Shown: piece by piece, positions 40,458-49,466 of the stretch
Numbering within the stretch: position 1 is the first letter of the stretch
Layout: each line of letters begins with the position of its first letter
Assembly (NCBI RefSeq): GCF_007754425.1
Contig: NZ_CP037452.1
Span: forward strand, 1,645,501-1,709,500
Length of the DNA stretch: 64,000 bases
Reading direction: 5' to 3'
Source of the DNA: Gimesia fumaroli
Lineage (GTDB): Bacteria; Planctomycetota; Planctomycetia; Planctomycetales; Planctomycetaceae
Translations under genes and position numbers: made by a program
The notes under the pieces: model-generated
What the model was told of the DNA's origin: nothing
Database searches by the model: none
What the model saw: only the letters and a program-made list of their open reading frames with translations

Positions 40458-41218
40458 TGAGCGAGACTTTGGATCTGACGCTCAGAGTTTGGCGACAGCC
40501 GGGACCTGATGCCGCCGGGCGTTATGTCGAATACAAGCTGACCGACATTTCCACGCATATGTCGTTTCTGGAAATGCTGGATGTATTGAACGAGCAGCTG
40601 CATGAAAAAGGCGAAGAGATGATTGCCTTTGACCATGACTGCCGCGAAGGGATCTGCGGCATGTGCAGCCTGATGATTAACGGTCAGGCACACGGTCCTG
40701 ATTCAGGCACGACCACCTGCCAGTTGCATATGCGACGTTTCAAGAACGGCGATACAATTGTGATTGAACCCTGGCGCGCTAAGGCATTTCCCGTCATTCG
40801 CGACCTCGTCGTGGATCGCAGTGCCTTTGATCGCATTATCGAAAAAGGGGGATTCATTTCAGTCAGTACCGGGAATGCCCCTGAAGCCAATGCGATTCCG
40901 GTTCCCGCGCATATTCAGGAAACAGCAATGGATGCGGCTGCCTGTATTGGCTGTGGTGCCTGTGCGGCTGCCTGCAAAAATGCATCTGCCATGTTGTTTG
41001 TGTCGGCGAAAGTTTCACATCTTTCCACGCTGCCTCAAGGCGAGCCGGAACGTGCTTCGCGAGTCGAGAATATGGTCGCACAGATGGACCTGGAAGGCTT
41101 TGGTAACTGTACGAATACGGAAGAGTGTCAGGCCGCTTGTCCTGCGGAAATTTCTGTATCGAATATTGCCCGTCTGAATCGGGAATATCTGCGTGCCAAA
41201 CTCTGCTCCAAAGAGTAG
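40457..41218 (+). CDS. sdhB: succinate dehydrogenase iron-sulfur subunit
   Basis: 253 residues. The [2Fe-2S] ligands are C62, C67, C70 and C88; the C-terminal part has C163, C166, C169, C173 in [12 protein letters not shown] and C218, C224, C228 for the [4Fe-4S] and [3Fe-4S] centres. It passes electrons from SdhA to SdhC. It starts inside the sdhA stop (TAATG) behind GAGGAG, and a strong terminator follows. Confidence 0.97.
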   Translation: MSETLDLTLRVWRQPGPDAAGRYVEYKLTDISTHMSFLEMLDVLNEQLHEKGEEMIAFDHDCREGICGMCSLMINGQAHGPDSGTTTCQLHMRRFKNGDTIVIEPWRAKAFPVIRDLVVDRSAFDRIIEKGGFISVSTGNAPEANAIPVPAHIQETAMDAAACIGCGACAAACKNASAMLFVSAKVSHLSTLPQGEPERASRVENMVAQMDLEGFGNCTNTEECQAACPAEISVSNIARLNREYLRAKLCSKE

Positions 41219-41249
41219 CACCAGCAAAATTGAATCTCAAATTTTCAAG

Positions 41250-41283
41250 GCGAGGTCTCCCGTCCGGACTCCTCGCTTTTTTT
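41250..41283 (+). terminator. rho-independent terminator of sdhCAB
   Basis: GCGAGG (41250-41255) pairs with CCTCGC (41271-41276), with a further inner pairing, then seven T (41277-41283). Confidence 0.85.
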
Positions 41284-41440
41284 CTGCGCGCCGAGTTTTA
41301 GAAATTTTAGATTCTGTCTGCCTGATGATTGCGTGACAGCAGGCAAGCTTCCACAATAGAACAGCCTCGTTAAGAAAAGAACCCCCGTTTCCGTTCCAGC
41401 AAAGATTCTGTTCTCAACAGATATTAAAGAGAGAAATCCC

Positions 41441-42538
41441 GTGTCTGATTCATTGTTATCTACTGCCTGTCATCAATGGCATGTTGACCATGGCGGTCGC
41501 ATGGTCGATTTTGCCGGCTGGGAAATGCCCCTGCTGTATTCCAATATTACTACAGAACATCAGGCAGTACGAAAAACGGCCGGTTTGTTTGACATTGCCC
41601 ATATGGGACGCCTGTTTTTTTCGGGGCCGGATGCCTGCCGTTTTCTGGATCGATTGCTGACGAATAACGTGGAGTCCCTTAAGCCGGGGCAGATTCGGTA
41701 TTCTCTGGTCACAAATGAAGCGGGCGGAATTCTGGATGATGTGCTGGTTTACCGGTTTTCCGGTTTTTATCTGCTGGTCGTGAACGCATCCAATCGTCTG
41801 AAAATTGTGGAGTGGATCGAGAAGCAACGACAGGGATTTGATGTCCAGATTGATGACCGGACCTGTGAAAAGTTCATGCTGGCGTTGCAGGGACCTGAAT
41901 CACTGGGCGTATTAAATCCGCTGGCTGAGGCAGATCTGAGCGAGATCAAATATTATTACGGCGTGGAAACTCAGGTTTTGGGCGTTGATGCTTTGGTCAG
42001 CCGCACGGGGTATACAGGCGAAGATGGCTTTGAAGTAGTGTTGGATCAAACGCAGGCAGTCACTCTGTGGGAGCGTCTGATTGCAGACGGAGAGGCTGTG
42101 GGGCTCATTCCTGCTGGCTTAGGATGCCGGGATACACTGAGATTAGAAGCAGCCATGCCTTTGTACGGCCACGAGCTGGATGAGCAAACAGATCCGTTTA
42201 CCGCCGGTTTGAATTTTGCAGTGAAATTACAGGGGGCGGACTTCATCGGTAAAGATGCTTTGATTGCCGCTAAAGGCCGAGAAGATCGAAAGGTCCGTGT
42301 CGGTTTCACTCTCGAAGGAAAACGGGCGGCCCGTGAAGGATGTCTGTTGTTTGAAGGAGATCAGCAGGTTGGGATTGTGACATCCGGATCTTTTTCACCT
42401 ACACTCGACATGCCGATCGGGATGGCTTATGTCGAAGCGACGTTTGCCAAAACAGGTCAGACGCTGGAAGCGGATATTCGCGGAAAACGAATTCCGGTTA
42501 AACTGACGGAACTGCCGTTTTATAAACGCGACACTTAA
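41441..42538 (+). CDS. gcvT: aminomethyltransferase (glycine cleavage T protein)
   Basis: 365 residues, the family's usual length. It transfers the aminomethyl carbon of glycine to tetrahydrofolate. Seen: HVDHGGRMVDFAGWEMPLLY, FDIAHMGRLFF, SRTGYTGEDGFEVVL and CRDTLRLEAAMPLYGHELD. GTG start behind AGAGAG. gcvH and gcvP are not in the window, so the gene is separated from its system here. It converges with the desaturase gene. Confidence 0.95.
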   Translation: MSDSLLSTACHQWHVDHGGRMVDFAGWEMPLLYSNITTEHQAVRKTAGLFDIAHMGRLFFSGPDACRFLDRLLTNNVESLKPGQIRYSLVTNEAGGILDDVLVYRFSGFYLLVVNASNRLKIVEWIEKQRQGFDVQIDDRTCEKFMLALQGPESLGVLNPLAEADLSEIKYYYGVETQVLGVDALVSRTGYTGEDGFEVVLDQTQAVTLWERLIADGEAVGLIPAGLGCRDTLRLEAAMPLYGHELDEQTDPFTAGLNFAVKLQGADFIGKDALIAAKGREDRKVRVGFTLEGKRAAREGCLLFEGDQQVGIVTSGSFSPTLDMPIGMAYVEATFAKTGQTLEADIRGKRIPVKLTELPFYKRDT

Positions 42539-42602
42539 GAAGTCATAGCGTTAAGGCACCTGCAAGCAAGTGAGACACTCGTTTTGAGCGTACAAACTGT
42601 GC

Positions 42603-42620
42603 GCGAAGCAGAAGCTTCGC
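42603..42620. other. hairpin between converging gcvT and desaturase genes
   Basis: GCGAAGC-AGAA-GCTTCGC: perfect 7 bp arms. There is no T-run on either strand, so it is a weak terminator candidate. Confidence 0.4.
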
Positions 42621-42661
42621 ATTGACGTAGCAGAGGAACTTCAGGTCAGAGGGAGCTCAGA

Positions 42662-43702
42662 CTAAGTGGGCTTACTGACGTGATCTTGATCAGCCAGAAC
42701 TTCCTTGGCGACATCCTGCACAAAATTATCGATCTGCTTTTTCTCTTTGGCGGGAGCGGGAGCACCGGCATTCATTCCCACACCCGGCTTGAAGATGAAT
42801 GATGGAGCCATGTCAATGATGGCACCCCAGTAGCTGGTGAAGACCGGGTATTTCACATCCGGGTTCTGTTCCTGGTAGTCATCCATTTTTTGCAGTAGCA
42901 AGTTATGGGCGATCCGAGGATGTCGGTGGTGCGGACCATGTACAAAAATGTCAAAATTGAAGTAAGTACATAATCTGGTGATGATATTCGAGCCAACGAC
43001 AGTACGCGTTCCCAGCATCGGATCGTAGCTGCTCATACCGAGATGCTCGGTAAATTTACGGGTGTTTTGATAGATCCCAGCAAGGTAGTGAGGCAAAAAC
43101 CAGACCCGCAACAGGCCCCAGATCGCATCATAGTAGGCACAGACGCCGATGACGGAGCCCCAGAAGAGAACCATGGCCATGTACTCATAACGGATGGTTT
43201 TGCGGAGTTTAGGGTCTTTCAGAGGCGAGTCTTTGTGCCAGAAAATTCGACCATAAATATAGGGAGCCATAAACAGGCCCAGTACCAGGTCGAACCAGAT
43301 AAAGACTCTGCGAAAACGAAGCGAGGTATTTGGATCAGAGTAAGGCCAGAGCTCCCAGTCACTCGGTTTGTTTAAGTACGCGTGATGGCGAATGTGGCTT
43401 TCTCGATAGATCGTGTAAGGTACAAACATCGCTGTTCCCAACACGCGTCCGAGCCAGATACTGGCATTTTTCGATCCAGACAGAGTGTGGTGTGAGCATT
43501 CATGAAAGCAGCTAGTCCAGCAGAACAGGCAATAGGACGTAAATAAAGTCCAAAATGCTTGCCAGCCAATGGCATTGCTAGGCCAGTAAACGGCCAGGCA
43601 CCAAAGTCCAACCAATCCCAAGGGGAGGAATAAAAAACGGGGTATGGTCGTTTTCTCTTCCAGATCCTTCAACTCTTGTTCAGTGAATTGTGTGACGGAC
43701 AC
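42662..43702 (-). CDS. membrane fatty acid desaturase
   Basis: 346 residues with about four to five membrane helices. The three di-iron His boxes are HECSHH (67-72), HIRHH (103-107) and HGPHHRHP near 255. It likely introduces a double bond into acyl chains or acts as a related hydroxylase/carotenoid-type enzyme; the substrate is not shown by sequence. GTG start with GGAG 7-8 nt upstream. A cluster of dyads in its promoter region suggests tight control, as expected for membrane fluidity genes. Confidence 0.9.
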   Translation of the reverse strand: MSVTQFTEQELKDLEEKTTIPRFLFLPLGLVGLWCLAVYWPSNAIGWQAFWTLFTSYCLFCWTSCFHECSHHTLSGSKNASIWLGRVLGTAMFVPYTIYRESHIRHHAYLNKPSDWELWPYSDPNTSLRFRRVFIWFDLVLGLFMAPYIYGRIFWHKDSPLKDPKLRKTIRYEYMAMVLFWGSVIGVCAYYDAIWGLLRVWFLPHYLAGIYQNTRKFTEHLGMSSYDPMLGTRTVVGSNIITRLCTYFNFDIFVHGPHHRHPRIAHNLLLQKMDDYQEQNPDVKYPVFTSYWGAIIDMAPSFIFKPGVGMNAGAPAPAKEKKQIDNFVQDVAKEVLADQDHVSKPT

Positions 43703-43761
43703 GTTTCGCTCCGGGTTTAATAAACTACCAGCACTTTTCTAATATTTTATTTAACCAGTTA

Positions 43762-43834
43762 TGAGTAACACTTTCGTGTTACAATAGATACAACTTAAAC
43801 TTGGTAAAATGTTACTCACTGAAAAACGGTGAGT
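43762..43834 (-). promoter_or_regulatory. operator cluster upstream of the desaturase
   Basis: Two hairpin-type dyads lie here: GTAACAC-TTTC-GTGTTAC (43765-43782) and ACTCAC (43814-43819)/GTGAGT (43829-43834). TGAGTAACA (43762-43770) recurs inverted as TGTTACTCA (43810-43818). On the minus strand TTGACT-N17-TAACAT is a possible promoter whose spacer holds the second dyad, a classical repressor position. Confidence 0.45.
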
Positions 43835-44234
43835 CAACTAATCAGAAATTTCGGCCTTTTGGGTTGATTACTGCATCATGTCTTGTGATCTGGCGCTCAT
43901 GATGTCATTATTTTTTGGATTTTGACGACTCAGGAGTAATGTACGCAATGGGTATTTTACGAAAATTGCATTGATCTGGGAGTATACAGCCAGCACAAAA
44001 TCGTACAATAATCCTTCTTATTGGTGAATTATCAATTCCTGCTTCTAAATATCATTTTAATTGCTGGAAGCCCAATATCAATTTATTTTCTAATAGATCA
44101 GACCAGAGCCTAAATTCTAGTCAAAACTCAGGCCTTTCAAACCGATAAAAATCTGCATTATCCCAGTTCAGCAGGGATGCACCCCATTGTACAGAAATAT
44201 TTCTTGAATTGAGCTCAGGAGTGAAGCCTTTCCG
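43835..44234. other. 400 bp A/T-rich intergenic region
   Basis: No RNA gene, coding frame with a sound ribosome site, or clear hairpin was seen. Promoters for the 88-residue gene should lie here. Confidence 0.4.
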
Positions 44235-44501
44235 ATGGCAGAATTTTCAAATTACCAGAAGGATGTGATCAAACGTTACTACGATAACCGGGATTCCATT
44301 GATCAGCAAAAACTTTCCGAGCTCTGCACGAATCTGTTTTTGACAGAGGGCAAGAAAAAAGAGAAGCTCTGGGAGCGAGCGCGGGAACTGATGGAACGGC
44401 TGAATGTCCCGCCGACTCGGATTGCGCATGTCCTCAAATCTGCGGATCCTGCGATCCTGGCAGAAGTGGTTCAGGATATTGAGTCGGGCGCGATTCAATA
44501 A
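44235..44501 (+). CDS. small conserved-type hypothetical protein (88 aa)
   Basis: 88 residues, soluble, highly charged and helical, starting MAEFSNYQKDVIKRYYDNRD. The layout YYDNRD...LSELCTNLFLTEGKKKEKLWERA...VPPTRIAHVL looks like a compact helical bundle. I recognise it as a type of small planctomycete protein but know no function. GGAG lies 13 nt upstream of the ATG. It converges with the MFS gene. Confidence 0.7.
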   Translation: MAEFSNYQKDVIKRYYDNRDSIDQQKLSELCTNLFLTEGKKKEKLWERARELMERLNVPPTRIAHVLKSADPAILAEVVQDIESGAIQ

Positions 44502-44522
44502 ACGGTTGTCGGGGTTTCCTGG

Positions 44523-45773
44523 TCAGTCGACCGCCTCTTCCAGAGTTGCACAAAGTTCTTCTGGAGTGGCTGCAATGTCTTTGCTGAGGCTATGATTAGC
44601 CGTAACCGTGTAAACGGCCGCGGTTAGAGTCATGATACATGCCGATGTGTAGAACATCGCTACGATCCCCCAGCGATCAATAATACTTCCCATGATCGGA
44701 GCAAAAATGATGGCTCCTGCATCAAAGAAACCAAGTACGATCGTGGTTCCTGTGCCGCGATAATGTTTAGGGAATGATTCGGTTCCCAGAGAAACGACGG
44801 CGGGAAAGAGCAGGGCGTGCCCAAAGCCACATAAGATGGAAGGTCCGATTAATTGCCATTCGCGTGTGATGGAAGGCAATATGAGATGACCAATGGCATG
44901 TCCCATCAGCCCCATAGTAATCATTTTGTTTCGTCCTACCGTTTCGCCCCAGCGCCGCGTCATGATGCGAATGGCAAAGGCAGATGTGGCATAGCCGGCA
45001 AAGAATGTTCCAATGCCGCCCAGGTCCCGTTGTGTCACAAAGCGAGTTAAGAACACACTGACCACGGTAAAACTGAGACCCATCATGATGGCGATGACTA
45101 CGACCTGTCCCGGCCAGAAGCGAAACAATAGCTGATGTGCGGCCGGCGTGACTTTGGGACGACGATGGGTATCATTGCGTGTCACGATCAGGACGATTAT
45201 AAAGTAACAGATGCCCAGAATCGTAGGGATACCGAATAAAGCGTAGAACTGGTCATTGCCCGGTGGAAACCATTTCAGCATCCAGTCACTGACCTGCGTA
45301 CCCAGGATCATTCCGACAAAGCCGCTACTGCCCAGGCTGCCGATGACTTCTGTCCTGCGATGCTGGGGAACTTTTTGCTGAATATGCACGACAGAGCAGG
45401 TAAACATGCCAGCAATGCCTGTCGCGAAAAATGTTCTAAGTGCAAAGATTTGCCATCCCAGTGAGCGGCAGAGGGCCATCCCGCCGGCACCGAATACAAA
45501 TATGACAGCGGACAGAGCCCAAAGGCTTCTGACCCCATAGCGGTCAATGCCTTGTCCGAGGAAGAAGCGGGCAATCAAGGCAACGAACACCCCACAGCTG
45601 ACAATATCACCGACGAGTTCTTCGGTGCCCCCCAGGTATGTGATTAAATCGGCGAAGCGAAACGTCAGGGCATTTGCGGTGACTAAAAGTACGTTCGCCA
45701 GATAGCAAAGCCAAAACAGCCGATTGTAAATGGGTTCCTCTTCATTCGTGGGAACGACGGGGGTGATAGACAT
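44523..45773 (-). CDS. MFS transporter
   Basis: 416 residues with 12 predicted membrane helices in two halves. A loop between helices 2 and 3 reads GQGIDRYGVRSLWAL, the MFS G-x3-D-R-x-G type, and its counterpart in the second half is TRRWGETVGRN. The substrate is unknown; the overall look is of drug or small-metabolite exporters. ATG start. Confidence 0.88.
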   Translation of the reverse strand: MSITPVVPTNEEEPIYNRLFWLCYLANVLLVTANALTFRFADLITYLGGTEELVGDIVSCGVFVALIARFFLGQGIDRYGVRSLWALSAVIFVFGAGGMALCRSLGWQIFALRTFFATGIAGMFTCSVVHIQQKVPQHRRTEVIGSLGSSGFVGMILGTQVSDWMLKWFPPGNDQFYALFGIPTILGICYFIIVLIVTRNDTHRRPKVTPAAHQLLFRFWPGQVVVIAIMMGLSFTVVSVFLTRFVTQRDLGGIGTFFAGYATSAFAIRIMTRRWGETVGRNKMITMGLMGHAIGHLILPSITREWQLIGPSILCGFGHALLFPAVVSLGTESFPKHYRGTGTTIVLGFFDAGAIIFAPIMGSIIDRWGIVAMFYTSACIMTLTAAVYTVTANHSLSKDIAATPEELCATLEEAVD

Positions 45774-46181
45774 TTGATTTTTTTATTCAAACTGTAATTG
45801 ATTGTCGGATTTAAGAGCACTGTGTTTTGGGACTCAAACTCTTTTTCGCTCACATCTTAGGTTCAAATTTATTGAACGCGAGAAAAAACAGCATGTCCCT
45901 CATATCGATTCAGGAGGCTGAAAAGGGGGGGACAATTGATAGACACCAGCAGTGGCATCTAAGTTCGTGACCTCAGTGAAGCAGCGACTTTCATCCTGCG
46001 GCGGGTCATTCATGACGAAAGTACACTCAGCCTTTCATAAGCATTTTAGCAGGTCAGCGCGCATCCGTCTAAGGCAGAAATATGAAACTTTGTGGTAGAA
46101 GGGAGTGGGAAGCAGACGAATTACATGAAAATCGGGGTGATTGAAGGTGTCAAGAGAGCGATTGAGTCCTGAATCATGGGA
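45774..46181. other. 408 bp intergenic region with no gene seen
   Basis: It lies between two minus-strand genes. Some G-rich and T-rich runs are present but no clear RNA gene, dyad or coding frame. Confidence 0.4.
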
Positions 46182-47006
46182 TTAACCCCCAAAGGCACTG
46201 TAGCGTCTGATGCCCCGTTGAAAGGCAATGCGATTTAATGAAAAGAGCACAATAATCCAGAACACTTCCATGGACAATTCGAAAATCAGCTCCTCATGCG
46301 AGTATTTTCCCAGGATTACGGTCCCCGGGAAGTAAGCGAGATATTTGAAAGGCAACATCTGCATCCACTGGCTTAACGGCTCTGGGAAGAGGTCCAGTGG
46401 GATCATGTGACCTGAGAGAAAGTAATTCAGCATCATGTAGATAAAGATCAGCGAGCTGACTTCAAGGAACCAGAACGCAATCAGGCCGATCAGCGATTCA
46501 ATTAAGAAGCCGACGAGGAACGCCATCATCAGTGACAGAATCCAGGCCGTGATCGTAAAGGCATCGGGCCAGCCGGTAAAGTAATCCCGGCAGAGATAGA
46601 ATACGAGAATAAAAGGGCCGATTGCGACCATATAATACACGAGCTTGTGCGCCATGCGCGCCCAGAAGAGATAGCCCAGCATATCAATCGGTTGAATCAG
46701 ATACTTTTTGATGGTTCCTTCACGAACATCATTGGCAATTCCATTGGCAAGACCAGGCATACTGGAAAACGCGCGCCCCACCATCACCAGCAGGTAATAG
46801 GCAACCATCTGGTGGTAAGTGTAACCTTTGATGGAACCGACGGGGTCCTTGGAATGAACTCCGTAAATAGCACCCCACAGGAAAATCTGAGTGACAATCG
46901 GCAGGAAGCGAACCAGAGTGGCAAACACGAAATCTCCCCGGTAGACGAGTCGTTCTTCTACCGAGGTTTTGAGAATGATCCAGTTTGTTCGCAGGCTGGC
47001 AATCAT
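46182..47006 (-). CDS. ABC-2 family (PF06182-type) transporter permease
   Basis: 274 residues, six predicted helices, opening [26 protein letters not shown], the signature start of the ABC2_membrane_6 group. It pairs with the ATPase gene 80 bp upstream. Such exporters usually have two different permeases; only one is here, so it may act as a homodimer or use a partner elsewhere. Confidence 0.85.
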   Translation of the reverse strand: MIASLRTNWIILKTSVEERLVYRGDFVFATLVRFLPIVTQIFLWGAIYGVHSKDPVGSIKGYTYHQMVAYYLLVMVGRAFSSMPGLANGIANDVREGTIKKYLIQPIDMLGYLFWARMAHKLVYYMVAIGPFILVFYLCRDYFTGWPDAFTITAWILSLMMAFLVGFLIESLIGLIAFWFLEVSSLIFIYMMLNYFLSGHMIPLDLFPEPLSQWMQMLPFKYLAYFPGTVILGKYSHEELIFELSMEVFWIIVLFSLNRIAFQRGIRRYSAFGG

Positions 47007-47086
47007 GATTTACTGAAGTTGAAAGGTGAAATTCAAAACAAAGTGCCAAACGGAATTGACGTGATAAACGTGTCTCAAGGCTTTGA

Positions 47087-48118
47087 TCATTCGGTCGTTG
47101 ATTGCAGCAGATTGCTTTCTTCTTTTGCACGATCTGCATCATTTTTATGTTCGGTAAACACTTCTGCAATGACTTCTTCCAACGGTCGTTCCTGAACTCC
47201 CACATCCAGAATGCGATATTTCGAAAGCAGGTTCGAGAGGATCTCAGGAATTTTGTTGCGTGGCACTTTTAGTTTGACATGCGGTGCTTCATATTCAATG
47301 ACTTCACCCCATTGTGAAAAGTCACGGGGGAGGTCATCCCCATCGAACTGGACGTCCATAATTTTGTAGTTACTGAATCGATCCAGAATATCGCTTAAAG
47401 GGCCATCGTGTTTGATGCAGCCCTGGTTGATAATGATTGCGCGTTTACAGAGCGCTTCGACATCCTTCATGTAATGACTTGTTAAAACAACGGTCGTTTT
47501 CTGTTCGACCTGATAGTATTTCAGGAACTCCTGCACACGGCGTTGGGAAACCACATCCAGGCCAATCGTGGGTTCATCCAGAAGCAGGACGTCCGGTTTG
47601 TGTAGCAAGGCTGCGATCAGTTCCATCCGCATCCGTTCGCCCAGGGAAAGTTCACGCACGGGTTGGCCGATCAGATGTCGTACTTCGAGCAGGCTCGTTA
47701 ATTCATCGATGCGACGTGTATATTGCTGCGGATCGATCCGGTAAATTTCTTTATGCAGGCGAAATGATTCCTGGGCAGGCAAGTCCCACCAGAGCTGATT
47801 CTTCTGACCCATTACCAGCGAAAAACGGCGGCGGTATTCATTTTCGCGTTTCCAGGGAATGTGTCCTAGAACAGTGGCATCGCCGGCAGAAGGGAAAATC
47901 AGTCCTGCCAGAAGTTTCAGAGTCGTGGTTTTGCCGGCGCCATTCGGGCCGAGAAAAGCCACCATTTCCCCCTTCTCAATGGAAAAACTGACATCGGAAA
48001 CAGCCTGCACGGTTTTATGGTCGCGTCGCCAAAGCCCTTTGAGAGAAGCGATGACTCCCTCTTTTTTCTGGTAGACTTTGTATGTTTTTTCGAGATTTTT
48101 AACGACGATGGCATTCAT
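47087..48118 (-). CDS. ABC transporter ATP-binding protein
   Basis: 343 residues. Walker [11 protein letters not shown]-loop region [17 protein letters not shown], signature [11 protein letters not shown] and Walker [13 protein letters not shown], then a C-terminal extension of about 100 residues common in drug/polysaccharide exporters of the ABC-2 type. There is no ribosome site before the ATG; a leader hairpin ends 13 nt upstream. Confidence 0.95.
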   Translation of the reverse strand: MNAIVVKNLEKTYKVYQKKEGVIASLKGLWRRDHKTVQAVSDVSFSIEKGEMVAFLGPNGAGKTTTLKLLAGLIFPSAGDATVLGHIPWKRENEYRRRFSLVMGQKNQLWWDLPAQESFRLHKEIYRIDPQQYTRRIDELTSLLEVRHLIGQPVRELSLGERMRMELIAALLHKPDVLLLDEPTIGLDVVSQRRVQEFLKYYQVEQKTTVVLTSHYMKDVEALCKRAIIINQGCIKHDGPLSDILDRFSNYKIMDVQFDGDDLPRDFSQWGEVIEYEAPHVKLKVPRNKIPEILSNLLSKYRILDVGVQERPLEEVIAEVFTEHKNDADRAKEESNLLQSTTE

Positions 48119-48130
48119 GTCGTCATCTTA

Positions 48131-48167
48131 CGGTACCCGTCGTTTCGGGTCGAGCGACAAAGTACCG
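48131..48167 (-). promoter_or_regulatory. leader hairpin before the ABC ATPase gene
   Basis: CGGTAC (48131-48136)/GTACCG (48162-48167) enclose GTCG (48139-48142)/CGAC (48155-48158). An alternative ACCCG/CGGGT pairing (48135-48139/48146-48150) overlaps the outer arm. It could also serve as the end of the upstream DHOD-like transcript. Confidence 0.35.
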
Positions 48168-48218
48168 GATTCAGAAAAAACAGAAGCGCAAACGGCGTTT
48201 GATATAACAGAAGTCATT

Positions 48219-49295
48219 TCAGACAAAGAGATCTACTGAATTCGAGAGGGCTTGGCGGATTTGACAGGCGATCAGTGGGTCGCACATGGCAGCAGTCGCC
48301 AGGTGCGTTGCCTGAGCGCCGGCGGCCAGAAACTGTTTGACATCACTGGCAGAGCTGATGCCTCCACAGGAAATCAAATGAGGTTTGTCTGCTTCAGCTG
48401 GCAACTTCGAGATCAGGTCTGTGAAGATTTTGAGCTGATTGAGTGAGGCCTGTTTCGTGGCAGTACCGCAGATGCCCCGTTGTTCGCCTCCAAACAGCAG
48501 GTTCTGTTTCTGGTCAACGACGGTTGTGGCAACGCTGTTCGTCATAACAATGCCGGATGCAAATGGCAGCACGGCTTGTAAGAACTCCTGGGCCTGAGAT
48601 TGATCAGGCACATGGCCGATTTTAATGAGGTAGGGGACAGAACCGGTGATCTGCTTGACTCGACTGGCGACCAGCGCCGCTGCCTCTGGCTGTTGATAGA
48701 GCTGACCATCTCGAGTACAGACATTGGGGCAGGAAAAGTTTGTTTCAATACAATCGGCACCACTTTCAATGGCCCACTTGGCGCAGAGGGCATAATCGTC
48801 TGCCAGTTCTTCGAGTGACCAGCCAGGTTGCAGGGAACCTACAACAGATACCGAGAGGACTTTCTCTGCAGAGAGAAGTGTTCGGGTCTGTTCAATATCT
48901 TTGCGCCAGACATCAGGCGAAGCTGAGGGCATACCAAAGGAAACCGCCCAACTCCCTTGCATCGTTTCCGAGAGGGAGACCCGTTGTTCTCCACCCACTA
49001 GCGAAGTTGTCTGAACCGGCTGTAAATTGGGGAGCGGGTAACAGGCACGCGCTGAAGAGCGGACGGTTTTATAAGTCAGAACATCAAATCCAAGACTGGC
49101 ATAATAGCGTACCCATTTTCCATTCAGTAATGGTCCTGCCGGGATTCCCAGTGGGGAAGAGACGGGCAAGCCACAGAATGACCATGAGCCTGGAAGGTCC
49201 GCCGGTTCCAATTCAACCGGCGCAGGTGCATTGTCATAATTCCACTGATACGTTTGCCGGATATCATAGCGTGGGTATTGCTGAGAAGCTCGCAT
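48219..49295 (-). CDS. dihydroorotate dehydrogenase-like FMN enzyme
   Basis: 358 residues. FMN/substrate loop NFSCPNVCTRDG, LIKIGHVPDQSQAQEF and the phosphate loop region ISCGGISSASDVKQFLAAGA fit the DHOD/PreA superfamily. The conserved barrel start GIPAGPLLNGKWVRYY is atypical for PyrD, so a dihydropyrimidine- or other pyrimidine-like substrate is possible. The start is ATG 49295; an in-frame TTG at 49325 is less likely. Confidence 0.85.
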   Translation of the reverse strand: MRASQQYPRYDIRQTYQWNYDNAPAPVELEPADLPGSWSFCGLPVSSPLGIPAGPLLNGKWVRYYASLGFDVLTYKTVRSSARACYPLPNLQPVQTTSLVGGEQRVSLSETMQGSWAVSFGMPSASPDVWRKDIEQTRTLLSAEKVLSVSVVGSLQPGWSLEELADDYALCAKWAIESGADCIETNFSCPNVCTRDGQLYQQPEAAALVASRVKQITGSVPYLIKIGHVPDQSQAQEFLQAVLPFASGIVMTNSVATTVVDQKQNLLFGGEQRGICGTATKQASLNQLKIFTDLISKLPAEADKPHLISCGGISSASDVKQFLAAGAQATHLATAAMCDPLIACQIRQALSNSVDLFV

Positions 49296-49410
49296 AAGGC
49301 AACCTGAAAGATAGAACTGAGGCAAGTATGTCTGACGCTATCTTTCAATCAGTGTAACAGTTTTATCGCTGAGATGACAGTAGTGGTGGAAGTTGTGAGA
49401 TCGTCAACAA

Positions 49411-49443
49411 AAAAACTCCGGCCTCAATGAAGGGGCCGGAGTT
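49411..49443 (-). terminator. rho-independent terminator of the S41 protease gene
   Basis: AACTCCGGCC (49414-49423) and GGCCGGAGTT (49434-49443) form a perfect 10 bp stem; on the minus strand seven T follow. It lies 24 nt after the protease stop. Confidence 0.9.
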
Positions 49444-49466
49444 CAGGGGACTAGTTACGAATTAGT

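Noticed and set aside
43939-43974. An 11-codon frame (ATG TAC GCA...) behind CAGGAG
   Set aside because: The ribosome site is too close to the ATG, the peptide has no recognisable attenuation codons, and no terminator follows.
45774-46181. Remnant gene or RNA in the gap between MFS and ABC genes
   Set aside because: No frame with coding character, no tRNA-like fold and no terminator-like stem was found.
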